Positions 1 to 8,752 are shown, numbered from the stretch's first letter. The stretch is DNA of 64,000 nucleotides from an uncultured Clostridia bacterium (GCA_934747255.1 CAKVGH010000001.1:186001-250000); one strand, 5' to 3'. The notes: generated from the letters alone by a model not told the origin. Program-made: numbers and translations.

Positions 1-304
1 TTATTTCATCTCTTTGCACTTTATCCAAAGATTTTGCAAGCGCCATACTACCTTTCAAAACATTCACAATCCCAATAACCGAGTTGTTCGCAAGTTTTCC
101 ATTAGTGTTTAAGTTCCCGTTTTCAAGTTCACTTAAAACAAAGTCTTGAAAAATCTCACCATTTAGGTCATCTAAATCATAATCTCCAAGTTTAGGATTA
201 ATGTGCTTTTCTATGATGTATTTGTATCGGTCATAGGTTCGCAGTTTTACAGTGTGTTTCGTGTATTTTTCTAGCCATACACTTAGCCATTCTTTAAGTT
301 TCAT
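1..304 (-). CDS. Site-specific tyrosine recombinase/integrase, N-terminal part (runs off window)
   Basis: Reading the minus strand from an ATG at 304 gives about 101 residues with no stop, continuing past the window edge. It begins MKLKEWLSVWLEKYTKHTVK and continues with RTYDRYKYIIEKHINPKLG and a DLNGEIFQDF stretch. This is the typical SAM-like core-binding domain of phage and transposon integrases (a W-x-x-x-Y-x-x-x-x-V-[KR]-x-x-T-x-x-x-Y pattern, then H-I-x-P-x-L-G). An AGGAGG ribosome site lies just upstream (complement of 312-317). The catalytic domain is outside the window. Its position at the edge of a block of defence genes suggests it marks or mobilised the island. The family call is firm; whether it is active is unknown. 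Confidence 0.8.
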   Translation of the reverse strand, partial: MKLKEWLSVWLEKYTKHTVKLRTYDRYKYIIEKHINPKLGDYDLDDLNGEIFQDFVLSELENGNLNTNGKLANNSVIGIVNVLKGSMALAKSLDKVQRDEI

Positions 305-441
305 ATAAAATTCCTCCTTATTTATTTTAACTTGTAAAGGTTGCCCTTCTATCTTTATAAAGACATCTAAAGTTAAAAAATTAAGGGAGTAAATTCATAT
401 TTTAAAAATTTCTTAAAATTATTTTTGAAAAACATAATTAA

Positions 442-474
442 AAGCCACCTATTCTTATGATAAGTGGCTTATTT
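442..474 (+). terminator. Hairpin with shared loop motif (left end of R-M module)
   Basis: AAGCCAC (442-448) pairs with GTGGCTT (464-470) and is followed by ATTTT. The loop contains CTATTCTTATGATAA. A hairpin with a related loop closes the right side of the module at 3822-3854. Confidence 0.5.
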
Positions 475-601
475 TGATTATTTAACAAGTTCATTATAAC
501 ATACTTTATTGAAAATTGTATTAAAATTTATCATTTTCGTAAAAATCGATGTCTTTTATTTGGTTAAATGGCAAAAATTAACATAACTATCATAAGAATA
601 G
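449..601. repeat. Left flanking repeat of the R-M module
   Basis: CTATTCTTATGATA at 449-462 has an inverted copy, CTATCATAAGAATAG, at 587-601. The AT-rich spacer resembles that of the right-hand unit at 3830-3972, which has the same architecture and nearly the same spacing. Confidence 0.5.
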
Positions 602-665
602 AAGGTCTGTTTTAGTTTATATTAAACCACCTAAAATGATTGTCATAAGTGCTTAAAGGAGTCTT

Positions 666-1835
666 ATGGCAACAAAATTGATGGATAATGCTAAAAGAAA
701 CAAAGCAGATGAATTTTATACTCAACTAAATGATATAGAACTTGAATTAAAACACTACAAAGAACAATTTAAAGACAAAGTAGTGTTTTGTAATTGTGAT
801 GACCCATACGAAAGTAATTTCTTTAAATATTTTGCAATAAACTTTAATCATTTAGGCTTAAAAAAATTAATTGCAACTTGTTATGACAACTCTCCTGTGG
901 CATATACTCAAATGAACTTTTTTGGAGAAAATAAGTCTGTTGCTAATAAAAATCATCACCCTTATAAAATTGAAATAACCAAAGTTGAAGACTGTAATAA
1001 TGATGGTGCTTTTGATTTGTCAGATGTTGATTATCTATTAAAAAATAAATCAAATACGATGACCCTGTTAAAAGAAAATGGCGATTTTCGTTCAGATGAA
1101 TGTGTTAAATTATTAAAAAAATCTGATATAGTTGTAACAAATCCACCATTTTCACTTTTCAGAGAATATGTTGAACAGCTTATAACTTATAATAAAAAAT
1201 TTATAATTATAGGAAATGTCAATGCAATCTCTTATAAAGAAACCTTTAAGTTAATTAAAGATAATAAATTATGGTTAGGACAAAGCATTCATAGTGGAGA
1301 TAGAGAGTTTCGAGTTCCAGACACATATCCATTAAAAGCGGCTGGTTTTCGTGTTGACGAAAAAGGTATAAAATATATACGTGTAAAAGGTGTAAGATGG
1401 TTTACAAATCTTGATTATAAAGAAAGACATGAAAATTTAATTTTATATAAGAACTATACATCAGATGAATATCCTTTTTATTGCAACTATAAAGCTATCA
1501 ATGTAGATAAAACCACAGATATTCCATATGATTATTTTGGAGAAATAGGTGTACCTATAACTTTTCTTGACAAATATAATCCAGACCAATTTGAAATCAT
1601 TGCTTTAGGAATAGTTGGAAGTATTAATTTTTCTTCTGAAAGAAAGATGGAAATTCTAAAAGATGGAAAGCCTACTGGAAAGTTTACTCTAAACGCAAAA
1701 GGAACGTTGTATAGGAAATACAATTCCGAAAAAGATAAAGTTCCTCCTGCATTTAAAGATGCAGAAACTGGTGAGTTATATTCAAGTATCTATGCAAGGA
1801 TTATAATCAAAAGGAGAACAACAAATGAAAATTGA
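666..1835 (+). CDS. EcoRI-family adenine-specific DNA methyltransferase
   Basis: This 389-residue protein is predicted to transfer a methyl group from S-adenosylmethionine to adenine N6 in DNA. It opens with AKRNKADEFYTQL, the K-x-D-E-F-Y-T-Q signature seen at the start of EcoRI-type methyltransferases. Near residue 155 it has the catalytic NPPF motif (DIVVTNPPFSLFREY). The F-N-C-D-D-P segment near residue 42 fits the cofactor-binding region. An AAAGGAG site precedes the ATG. Its last codons overlap the start of the DUF262-HNH gene (ATG at 1825), so the two are translationally coupled. It probably provides the protective or self-marking modification for that nuclease. No EcoRI-like restriction enzyme is visible next to it. 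Confidence 0.88.
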   Translation: MATKLMDNAKRNKADEFYTQLNDIELELKHYKEQFKDKVVFCNCDDPYESNFFKYFAINFNHLGLKKLIATCYDNSPVAYTQMNFFGENKSVANKNHHPYKIEITKVEDCNNDGAFDLSDVDYLLKNKSNTMTLLKENGDFRSDECVKLLKKSDIVVTNPPFSLFREYVEQLITYNKKFIIIGNVNAISYKETFKLIKDNKLWLGQSIHSGDREFRVPDTYPLKAAGFRVDEKGIKYIRVKGVRWFTNLDYKERHENLILYKNYTSDEYPFYCNYKAINVDKTTDIPYDYFGEIGVPITFLDKYNPDQFEIIALGIVGSINFSSERKMEILKDGKPTGKFTLNAKGTLYRKYNSEKDKVPPAFKDAETGELYSSIYARIIIKRRTTNEN

Positions 1836-2907
1836 ATTAAAAGAGATATTGATTAAAGATGTTGCTAAAAATTATATTGATAGCGCTGAAGAAGGTGTTG
1901 TAGGGTTTGATGGTAAATTGAATATTAGACCGAAATACCAAAGAGAATTTGTTTATGATGAGAAAAAGAGAAATGCTGTAATTGAAACAATTTTCAAAGG
2001 ATTTCCTTTAAATGTTATGTATTGGGTTAAAAATGAAGATGGAACTTTTGAAGTTCTTGATGGTCAACAAAGAACAATCAGTTTTTGTCAATACATAAAC
2101 GGAGACTTCTCCATAAACAACAAGTACTACCACAATCTTACTCAAACGGAAAGAGATAAAATAGACAACTATAAACTTATGATTTATTTTTGTGAAGGCA
2201 ACGATAAAGAAAAACTTGATTGGTTTCAAATTATTAATATTGCAGGAGAAAAACTTACTGACCAAGAACTTCGTAATGCTGTCTACACAGGTCCTTGGCT
2301 TACAAGTGCTAAATCTCATTTTAGTAAAAATAATTGTGCTGCATATCTTTTAGGAAAGGATTATGTCAATGGAACACCTATTAGACAAGACTATCTTGAA
2401 ACAGCTTTGAAATGGATAAACAATGATAATGTTGAAGATTATATGTCTATTCATCAACATGACCCTAATGCTAATGAACTTTGGACATATTTTAGAAATG
2501 TTATTGAATGGGTAAAACTTACTTTTACAACTTATAGAAAAGAAATGAAAGGCATTAATTGGGGTTCATTGTATAATCAATTTAAGGATAAGACTTACGA
2601 TACAGATAAACTAGAAGAAGAAATTAAAAAACTTATGATTGATGACGATGTTACAAATAAGAAAGGTATTTATTCTTATGTACTTACAAGAAATGAAAAA
2701 TATCTAAATATTCGTGCTTTTAGTGAACAACAAAAACGAAGTGCTTATGAAAAACAACAAGGCATTTGTTCAAGCTGTCATAAACACTTCGATATAAAAG
2801 AAATGGAAGCTGACCATATTACTCCTTGGCACGCAGGCGGACAAACTTCAACTGAAAATTGTCAAATGCTTTGCAAAGAATGTAATAGAAGAAAATCTGG
2901 AAAATAA
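1825..2907 (+). CDS. DUF262 domain protein with C-terminal HNH endonuclease
   Basis: The N-terminal DUF262 (ParB/Srx-like) domain shows R-P-K-Y-Q-R-E-F near residue 35 and VLDGQQR near residue 78. The C-terminus (about residues 315-360) has an HNH nuclease with two zinc-binding pairs (CSSC and CKEC) around EADHITPWHAGG. This domain pair is the architecture of GmrSD-type and related modification-dependent nucleases. In those systems the DUF262 part binds or hydrolyses nucleotide and the HNH part cuts DNA. The gene overlaps the upstream methyltransferase by 11 bases. Together they look like a two-gene restriction-modification or self/non-self system; which DNA is cut (unmethylated or foreign-modified) cannot be read from sequence. 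Confidence 0.85.
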   Translation: MKIELKEILIKDVAKNYIDSAEEGVVGFDGKLNIRPKYQREFVYDEKKRNAVIETIFKGFPLNVMYWVKNEDGTFEVLDGQQRTISFCQYINGDFSINNKYYHNLTQTERDKIDNYKLMIYFCEGNDKEKLDWFQIINIAGEKLTDQELRNAVYTGPWLTSAKSHFSKNNCAAYLLGKDYVNGTPIRQDYLETALKWINNDNVEDYMSIHQHDPNANELWTYFRNVIEWVKLTFTTYRKEMKGINWGSLYNQFKDKTYDTDKLEEEIKKLMIDDDVTNKKGIYSYVLTRNEKYLNIRAFSEQQKRSAYEKQQGICSSCHKHFDIKEMEADHITPWHAGGQTSTENCQMLCKECNRRKSGK

Positions 2908-2954
2908 ATATATACTATATTTTAAATTATACTATAATTTAATTAGGAGTATAT

Positions 2955-3839
2955 ATGAGTATAAATAAACCTTGTTTTGAAAAATTGTATCTTAATTGTT
3001 GTAATATTATAAACAAATCAAGTGATGACAATATTAAAGAAAAACAAAATAAATTAGATTGGGCATATAAAAAACTTTGTGAATATGAAGATTGCGAATT
3101 ACAGCAGTTTTACTCTATTGTATTAGAATTGAATGTCTACAAATATTTATCAGATAATGGGTTTACACTTAAAGTGGCTGATGATAAAAAAATCGGACCT
3201 GACTTCGAATGTGATTTTAGATATCTTGAATGCATATCTGTCACCAAAGGAGATAAAGAAACAACTGGCAGAGAATTCGTTGATAAGCAATTATCTGGAT
3301 GTGTAAATCGTCATAAAAGTGAAATTCCCAGAATATCGGCAGCAATAAAAGAGAAAAAAGATAAATTTAATAAATATGATAGAGATAATATTATAGTAAA
3401 AAATGTACCAAGAATTATAGTCGTTGGAACCTCAATTTTTGCAAACGAGTTTCAAAGTATTTCTTGTATTGAAGATGTTATGCAAATACTATATTCTATA
3501 GGAAATGAATATTTATTGTACGATGTAAAAAATAAACAATTTATTGAAACTGAAAATAATCAATACAGGGCTTATGATAATTCAGGCAAAAAATCAGAAG
3601 ATGTTATTCTTGAATTTGATTATTTTTATAAGAATGAATATAAAAGTATATCTGCCGTTATTCTTGTTTGTAACCAAATATTTGAAGGAGTAGAAAAAAG
3701 TAATTTTAAAATTTTTCTAAATCCAAATGCAACTTATCCTATTAATAAAGCATTAATTTCAACATTAGATTATTTTTCTTTTATTAAAGAAGATAGCGGG
3801 TATTTCATTTATGAATGGAATAAAGACCACCTATTCTAA
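2955..3839 (+). CDS. Putative PD-(D/E)XK-fold protein of the R-M module
   Basis: I do not recognise the full-length family. It has 294 residues, no signal peptide and no membrane segment. Around residues 55-100 it shows an amphipathic helix with a glutamate (VLELNVYKYL), then GPDFECDF, then YLECISV. This spacing fits the Glu-helix, PD and (D/E)-x-x strands of the restriction-endonuclease fold, although the usual lysine is replaced. A lysine-rich stretch follows (IKEKKDKFNKYDRDN). It lies 47 bases after the HNH gene, on the same strand, with its own AGGAG site. Its stop codon lies inside a terminator hairpin. It could be a third nuclease or accessory subunit. Confidence 0.5.
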   Translation: MSINKPCFEKLYLNCCNIINKSSDDNIKEKQNKLDWAYKKLCEYEDCELQQFYSIVLELNVYKYLSDNGFTLKVADDKKIGPDFECDFRYLECISVTKGDKETTGREFVDKQLSGCVNRHKSEIPRISAAIKEKKDKFNKYDRDNIIVKNVPRIIVVGTSIFANEFQSISCIEDVMQILYSIGNEYLLYDVKNKQFIETENNQYRAYDNSGKKSEDVILEFDYFYKNEYKSISAVILVCNQIFEGVEKSNFKIFLNPNATYPINKALISTLDYFSFIKEDSGYFIYEWNKDHLF

Positions 3840-3857
3840 CGATAGATGGTCTTTTTT
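3822..3857 (+). terminator. Rho-independent terminator after the R-M module
   Basis: AAAGACCA (3822-3829) pairs with TGGTCTTT (3847-3854), followed by more T. The loop, CCTATTCTAACGATAGA, resembles the loop of the 442-470 hairpin. The hairpin includes the stop codon of the preceding gene. Confidence 0.75.
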
Positions 3858-3972
3858 ACTAAATTTTATTAAATTTTTATGATATTTTCGCAAATTTTTA
3901 GCCATTTTACTATAAATTTGCGATTTTTTATTTAATTTCATTTATCTTTTGATTACTCCTATCGTTAGAATT
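3830..3972. repeat. Right flanking repeat of the R-M module
   Basis: CTATTCTAACGATAG at 3831-3845 has an inverted partner, CTATCGTTAGAA, at 3959-3970. The arrangement mirrors the left unit at 449-601. Confidence 0.5.
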
Positions 3973-4039
3973 GATGTTTAGTAATGTTTGAAATTTAGCC
4001 ATCAATTATTTGTTCTTTTTTACTTAAAAGGAGCAAATA

Positions 4040-4495
4040 TTGAACGAATTTAAAGACGATAAAGTTGTAGCTTTTGCTGGGCATAGATATGAGTGGCATT
4101 GCATTGGCGTAGAAAACAAATTGCCCGAAGTTCTAGAAGATTTAATCAATAAAGGCTATACAATTTTTTATGACGGACACTATGGTGCTTTTGATGAGAA
4201 ATGCGCACACGCAGTCTTACAATTAAAACATAAATATCCACACATCAAACTAATTCGCTTTTTAACATATTATCATCACGACAAAGAAAAATATGATTTG
4301 CCATCGTGCTATGATGGTTCAATACTTCCAGAGATAGAAGAATTGCATTACAAGCAAAAAATTACAAAAAGAAACGAGTGGATAATAGACCACTGCGACA
4401 TTCTCGTTTGCCACATAGAAGAAACCTACAAAAGCGGAGCCTATCGCACTCTAAAATACGCTCAAAAACAAAACAAACCAATAATTTATATTTAG
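4040..4495 (+). CDS. SLOG-like (DUF1273/YpsA-type) Rossmann-fold protein
   Basis: This 151-residue protein begins at TTG, with AAAGGAG six bases upstream. It shows the SLOG-family pattern: a first strand VVAFAGHR, a G-x-x-x-x-D-G-x-x-G-A-F-D stretch near residue 50, and near the C-terminus a CDILVCHIEE strand followed by SGAYRTLKYAQKQNKPIIYI. SLOG domains sense nucleotide-derived ligands and recur in mobile and defence loci. No effector domain is fused here. It lies between the R-M module and a convergent operon and is separated from both by terminators. Ligand and role are not predictable. Confidence 0.7.
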   Translation: MNEFKDDKVVAFAGHRYEWHCIGVENKLPEVLEDLINKGYTIFYDGHYGAFDEKCAHAVLQLKHKYPHIKLIRFLTYYHHDKEKYDLPSCYDGSILPEIEELHYKQKITKRNEWIIDHCDILVCHIEETYKSGAYRTLKYAQKQNKPIIYI

Positions 4496-4529
4496 CAAAA
4501 AAGAAGACTAAAATTAGTCTTCTTTTTTG
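4496..4529. terminator. Bidirectional terminator
   Basis: GAAGACTAA (4503-4511) pairs perfectly with TTAGTCTTC (4514-4522), with an A-run on one side and a T-run on the other. It separates the convergent SLOG-like gene and the minus-strand defence operon. Confidence 0.85.
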
Positions 4530-6685
4530 TTTCCCATCATCATATCATAATGAGCTTTGTGTCCTGTAATTTCAAAAATTTTTTCAAATACTTTTATATA
4601 TCTAGAAATTGTATCTTCATCATAAATAATGACAAAATCATCATTTACTATATGCGAATTAACGTTTATAAAGGCAAGTAATGATTTACATAAAATTTTA
4701 TCTTCTCCGTCCATATTGTTTATGCACTTCTCATAATCAATTTTTCCTATAATATTAAAATAATACTCAAGTATTCTTCGCAATGTATTAAATATTGTCA
4801 CAGAAGAAGATTTTGATGTGTCTTTTATTTCTTGCCATAAAAGTTCATAGGATGTTTGAATTAAATTATCTTCAGACAGCTCAATATTTGAAACATTATT
4901 CTTTTTCCTTATGGTCCAAAAACATTCTGTTTTGGAACTCCTGTTTTGCCTAGCTCCTTTAAATGCTATCTCTTGATGGAAATATATATTATGTGTCATT
5001 ATAAAAACTTGTTCAATAAGATTATTTCCAGCCAAACAATCTGAAATAATATTTTTAACCAATGTGCTTACAATAAATAGAATATTGCTGTCCAAACTTG
5101 ATATAGGGTCATCAATTACAATAATTTTTTGTTTTGTAGACAGTTTTGCTTCTATATTCCCTTTTATTAATTGATAAAAATACAAAAAAGTAATAAATCT
5201 TTGTTCACCTTCACTTAAAGTTTCTCGGACATCGCTGCCATCTTCACGTATTATTTTGTAGTTTCTTCCATCTTCCGCTTTTAAGAGACTAAAACCAGTA
5301 AAAGCAAAAGCTTTCAGTGCTTTGTTTATTTCATTTATTGCATTATCAATTGACGACGTTGTAGCTTGTAGTTTATTTATTTCAACTTCTAATTCATTAC
5401 ATTTATCTTTCTTTAATTTTATTTCATTCTTAATTTTAAAAACACCATTGTTTATTCCGGAAATTTTTTCTTTGTGCTGTTTTATTCTATCAAAAAGTAT
5501 ATTATTAGCAACTATTTGCCATGCTCTGTTTGAAAGGTTATTTCTTGAATTTGCTTGATTATTGGCCAAATCATTATTTTTATCAATCTTTTGATTATAT
5601 TGATTTATTTCTTCATTAATTAATGCTAAAATTTTTTGAACAGATTCTAATTTAATTACTTCCGATGGAGTACTTATCTTTTTATTTATAATTTGTTTAT
5701 TGTTATTAATAACGATTTTTAATTCAGAATGTAAGTTTATTAATTTATTTTTTTCCAAAAATGTAATATTTGAATTAATAATATTGTCTATATATTCCAA
5801 TATTTTGTTAGTTGCTTGTATATATGATTCATTGAATTTTGATAATAGCTTAAGTTGATTATTATAAGTCTCATCGAATATTTCAAATAATCCATTCTTT
5901 ATTTCTGTCGATAGTTTTTGCTGGCAGAAGGGACAGGTTAAATCATCACCAAGATATTTTAAGCCGTCTTTTACCCAATCGCTATTTTTTAGTTTATTTA
6001 TCAATTCTGAGTATTCACTATTTTGAATGCATACAATTGAAGTTCCCAAAATGCTATCGCTTTCCAAAATATCAAACTGAGTTGTATCTATCAAATCATA
6101 TCTATCGAAAATTTTAAGTTCCGTTTCGTATAATAATTTATATTCTTCATCAATATTTTCGAATGTATCTATTATTTTGACTGATTGTATTTCTTTACAT
6201 TTTTCAGCAAATTTTTCTTTACTGTCTCTAAACCCAGTAAAACATTGCTGATACTTATCATACTGTTTCTTAATTAACCAACATTCTTCATAAAAGGAGT
6301 TTCTCTCGACTAATGCATCTTGAGTTAGTTTGTCAATTGTATTATTTTTCTGTATAATTTGTTCATCAATTTGAATTTTTTCTTTTGTTTTTTCTTGTAT
6401 TTGCAATTCAATTTCTTTGGATTCTTGTCCAATAGTAAAAATGCCTTTTATAGCACTATTGTCATCAAAGTTTTTATCAACAAAATCTTTATTATAAGTT
6501 AAAATTTCCAAATCAGTAGAATCTTTTATTATATTGCCATTTGTTAAATTATCCGGATTGTTTAAAAATCTGCTAAGAGTTGTTTTTCCGGTTCCATTAC
6601 CGCCATAAATATAGTTAATTTTTTTAGGTTCAATTTCTAAAGATTTATATGTTGCTACATTTTTTATGATGAGTTTTTTTATCAT
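4514..6685 (-). CDS. RloC/PrrC-like AAA ATPase, putative anticodon nuclease
   Basis: This 723-residue SMC/ABC-like ATPase has Walker A GGNGTGKT (residues 28-35), a central coiled-coil region interrupted by a CPFC zinc-hook motif near residue 250, an LSEGEQR signature near 490, and Walker B IIVIDDPISSLDSN near 520. The last quarter has R-R-I-L-E near residue 638 and N-V-N-S-H about 40 residues later. That fits the Arg-x3-Glu...His triad known for the PrrC/RloC tRNA anticodon nuclease domain. RloC couples a zinc-hook ATPase to tRNA cleavage as a suicidal antiphage response. The start overlaps the upstream nuclease gene by 4 bases. The ATPase call is firm; the nuclease activity is inferred. Confidence 0.72.
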   Translation of the reverse strand: MIKKLIIKNVATYKSLEIEPKKINYIYGGNGTGKTTLSRFLNNPDNLTNGNIIKDSTDLEILTYNKDFVDKNFDDNSAIKGIFTIGQESKEIELQIQEKTKEKIQIDEQIIQKNNTIDKLTQDALVERNSFYEECWLIKKQYDKYQQCFTGFRDSKEKFAEKCKEIQSVKIIDTFENIDEEYKLLYETELKIFDRYDLIDTTQFDILESDSILGTSIVCIQNSEYSELINKLKNSDWVKDGLKYLGDDLTCPFCQQKLSTEIKNGLFEIFDETYNNQLKLLSKFNESYIQATNKILEYIDNIINSNITFLEKNKLINLHSELKIVINNNKQIINKKISTPSEVIKLESVQKILALINEEINQYNQKIDKNNDLANNQANSRNNLSNRAWQIVANNILFDRIKQHKEKISGINNGVFKIKNEIKLKKDKCNELEVEINKLQATTSSIDNAINEINKALKAFAFTGFSLLKAEDGRNYKIIREDGSDVRETLSEGEQRFITFLYFYQLIKGNIEAKLSTKQKIIVIDDPISSLDSNILFIVSTLVKNIISDCLAGNNLIEQVFIMTHNIYFHQEIAFKGARQNRSSKTECFWTIRKKNNVSNIELSEDNLIQTSYELLWQEIKDTSKSSSVTIFNTLRRILEYYFNIIGKIDYEKCINNMDGEDKILCKSLLAFINVNSHIVNDDFVIIYDEDTISRYIKVFEKIFEITGHKAHYDMMMGNKKED

Positions 6686-7155
6686 ATTTTTCCTCCAAAT
6701 TGCGATGGTGTAAACATTTCAATTTTCCCTTCATCGTTACATGAAAAGATATAAAGGTTTAATGTTTTTGCAATTTCTTTTGGTATTCTTCTTAATGCCA
6801 CCTTTGCGGACATTTCACAAAGACCTAACCCATATTTATAAGCTCTGTTAGGTTCTCCTTTGCGAGTACCAGATTTTATTGTTCTACTTGTGTTCATTCT
6901 TGTAATAATTTGACCAAGAGCATTTAACCAACCTTCTTTATTTGCTGAATTAGCAGATTTTGAATATGATTTGCCTTTACATTCGATTATGAATCTTTCT
7001 CCATTTTTACTTCCACCAGTCATAACAATATCTGCACCATGTGAATGCAGGTCGGAAATCTTAGATTTTTCTTCATGCCAGTTTCCATTTCGTTTGGCGA
7101 TTAAAAATTCTTTTATCTTTTCAACAACAAATGTTTCAGTTATCTTTTGCTCCAC
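6682..7155 (-). CDS. PD-(D/E)XK-like nuclease (restriction-endonuclease fold)
   Basis: I choose a GTG start at 7155 (MEQKITETF) because an AAAGGAG site lies 9 bases upstream. The longer reading frame to 7200 would overlap the preceding gene and has no ribosome site. The product (157 residues) contains HGADIVM about residue 41 and RFIIECKGK about residue 56. This is the D...E-x-K core of PD-(D/E)XK nucleases. An ALGQIITRM helix follows, as in Mrr/VRR-like enzymes. It overlaps the RloC-like gene by 4 bases, so the two are probably a functional pair. The substrate is unknown. Confidence 0.7.
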   Translation of the reverse strand: MEQKITETFVVEKIKEFLIAKRNGNWHEEKSKISDLHSHGADIVMTGGSKNGERFIIECKGKSYSKSANSANKEGWLNALGQIITRMNTSRTIKSGTRKGEPNRAYKYGLGLCEMSAKVALRRIPKEIAKTLNLYIFSCNDEGKIEMFTPSQFGGKI

Positions 7156-7177
7156 ATTATTTTCTCCTTTATTTATT

Positions 7178-7900
7178 TCAATCTTCCAAAACAACAACAT
7201 TCACTTTATGTGAATAGGCAGTGCAAGCATCTATGGCTATCATATTTTTTGTTATGAAAGGTTCAAAATTGGCTTTATCTCCAAATTCTTCGTATTCGTC
7301 TGGATTTTGTTCGTGCCATAATGCAGAACAATGCCAATGTCCACAAACTATTGTCTTGTTTGGTTCATAGATTTCATATCTATACATTTCTACGGGGTTT
7401 GTCCAACGAGCCTTTTCCCAACGTTCTTTTCTTGCTGTTCGCCAATCACTATCATACAAATAGCAATTTTCAATGATTGGTATCCAGCCATGAACGAATA
7501 TGTAATGCTTTGTTTCATAGTAATCAACACACATATCTAGAACTTCTTGGAGTCTAGTTTCTTTTGCTATCTTTTTAAGGTCAAATTCACTTATTTGCCA
7601 CTCTGGATACAAATCAACAATTGTTTGTGCGGTGCCATTACATACGTCGCCATAATCACTTGAATTTCTTTCAATCATTTGTTCCATCAAGTCTTCGTGA
7701 TTGCCACGAATAAGAATTACTTTATCTTTGTGTTTTAGAACAAAATCTATAATTTCTTTTGGCTGGCTTCCTCTATCGAACAAATCGCCACAAAGAATTA
7801 TTTTGTGTTCAGGGTTATTCAAGTCAAATCCTTTATCTTTCAAAGCATTTTGCCACTCATCAAAAAATCCGTGTATATCGCTTGAAACAAAATATTTCAT
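7178..7900 (-). CDS. PPP-family metallophosphoesterase (ApaH/PrpE/serine-threonine phosphatase type)
   Basis: The 240-residue protein has the full dimetal-site motif series: SSDIHG at the N-terminus, GDLFDRG near residue 38, RGNHED near 69, then VHGW and CGHWH in the second half. Members hydrolyse phosphoproteins or diadenosine tetraphosphate. This small family is common on mobile elements of Firmicutes. It lies 9 bases after abiEii and 22 bases before the nuclease start, so it is an internal member of the five-gene operon. It could reset a nucleotide signal or dephosphorylate a toxin target; sequence alone does not tell. Confidence 0.85.
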   Translation of the reverse strand: MKYFVSSDIHGFFDEWQNALKDKGFDLNNPEHKIILCGDLFDRGSQPKEIIDFVLKHKDKVILIRGNHEDLMEQMIERNSSDYGDVCNGTAQTIVDLYPEWQISEFDLKKIAKETRLQEVLDMCVDYYETKHYIFVHGWIPIIENCYLYDSDWRTARKERWEKARWTNPVEMYRYEIYEPNKTIVCGHWHCSALWHEQNPDEYEEFGDKANFEPFITKNMIAIDACTAYSHKVNVVVLED

Positions 7901-7909
7901 TCTTTCTCC

Positions 7910-8752
7910 TTAAATAATTTCAATAAAATGTAAAATAGATTTAATGCTTTTTATTGTATCTTCAAATCTAACATTTTCTACATAAGTATTTTTATTTGAA
8001 TAATTTTTCCATAGGTTTTGTTGACCCCAATCATTTTCAATATCTGCAACTATCTCTTTTGCATTTGTTAAAATATCAGTCGTTTTTCTTTTTGCACAAG
8101 TATTTTCAAGTGCTTGTTTTTGAAGATTTTTATCAATTCTATCTTTGAACAATTTGTCAAGCAGATACAAATCGTAATAATCTCTCATTCTAGTTCCTAA
8201 AATATTTTTAGATAAAATACTTTCTATTTTTTCTGCAATAATAGTTTCTATTGAATAAGAGCACAATTTTATTGTTTTGTCTTCCAATAAAAGTTTGTAT
8301 CCGTAAACAATTTCTTTTGGAGTTATTGTATCTCCAGTTGTTATATCCATTTTAAGAGAATCCACAATTTTATCCATATAGACCTTAAACGATAATCTAA
8401 TGCCGGGATAGTCAAATTCTTCTCTAATATCTTGAATTGATGTAAGTTCAAAACGAATATTATCTCCAATGTCGATATTGCAGATTTCCGTAATAATTTT
8501 TTCAATTTCATCTTTGGTTAAAGGTTTATTGATAATAGAAACATCAATATCTTGAGTTGTTCTTGAAGATAAACCAACCATTGAAGAAATCAAAAGTCCA
8601 CCTTTTAAAATAAAATTGGTTTTATATTTTGAAACTGCAATTCTTGCCAGCATTTGCTCCATAAAATATCTTTTCAAAAGCAATTGTGCATCTATCCCTA
8701 AACTCCTTGCTTTATTCTTAATCAAATCCGTTAATTGTCTTGATGTATTCAT
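7910..8752 (-). CDS. abiEii: AbiEii/AbiGii-family nucleotidyltransferase toxin
   Basis: This 280-residue protein has the nucleotidyltransferase motifs of the type IV toxin-antitoxin family. LKGGLLIS (near residue 49) is followed by TTQDIDVSI (near residue 65), the G-G...D-x-D catalytic arrangement. KMDITTGD further on supplies the third acidic position. AbiEii/MenT-type toxins transfer nucleotides to tRNA acceptor ends and cause growth arrest on phage infection. Its start overlaps the AbiEi antitoxin gene by 4 bases, as is usual for the pair. Confidence 0.88.
   Translation of the reverse strand: MNTSRQLTDLIKNKARSLGIDAQLLLKRYFMEQMLARIAVSKYKTNFILKGGLLISSMVGLSSRTTQDIDVSIINKPLTKDEIEKIITEICNIDIGDNIRFELTSIQDIREEFDYPGIRLSFKVYMDKIVDSLKMDITTGDTITPKEIVYGYKLLLEDKTIKLCSYSIETIIAEKIESILSKNILGTRMRDYYDLYLLDKLFKDRIDKNLQKQALENTCAKRKTTDILTNAKEIVADIENDWGQQNLWKNYSNKNTYVENVRFEDTIKSIKSILHFIEII

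Larger units (their letters stand above)
305..665. other. Intergenic region between divergent integrase and methyltransferase
   Basis: This 360-base AT-rich stretch has no convincing gene. It holds the integrase ribosome site, a hairpin at 442-470, and an inverted partner of that hairpin's loop at 587-601. The promoters of both divergent genes must lie here, but I cannot assign a clean -35/-10 pair. Confidence 0.6.
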
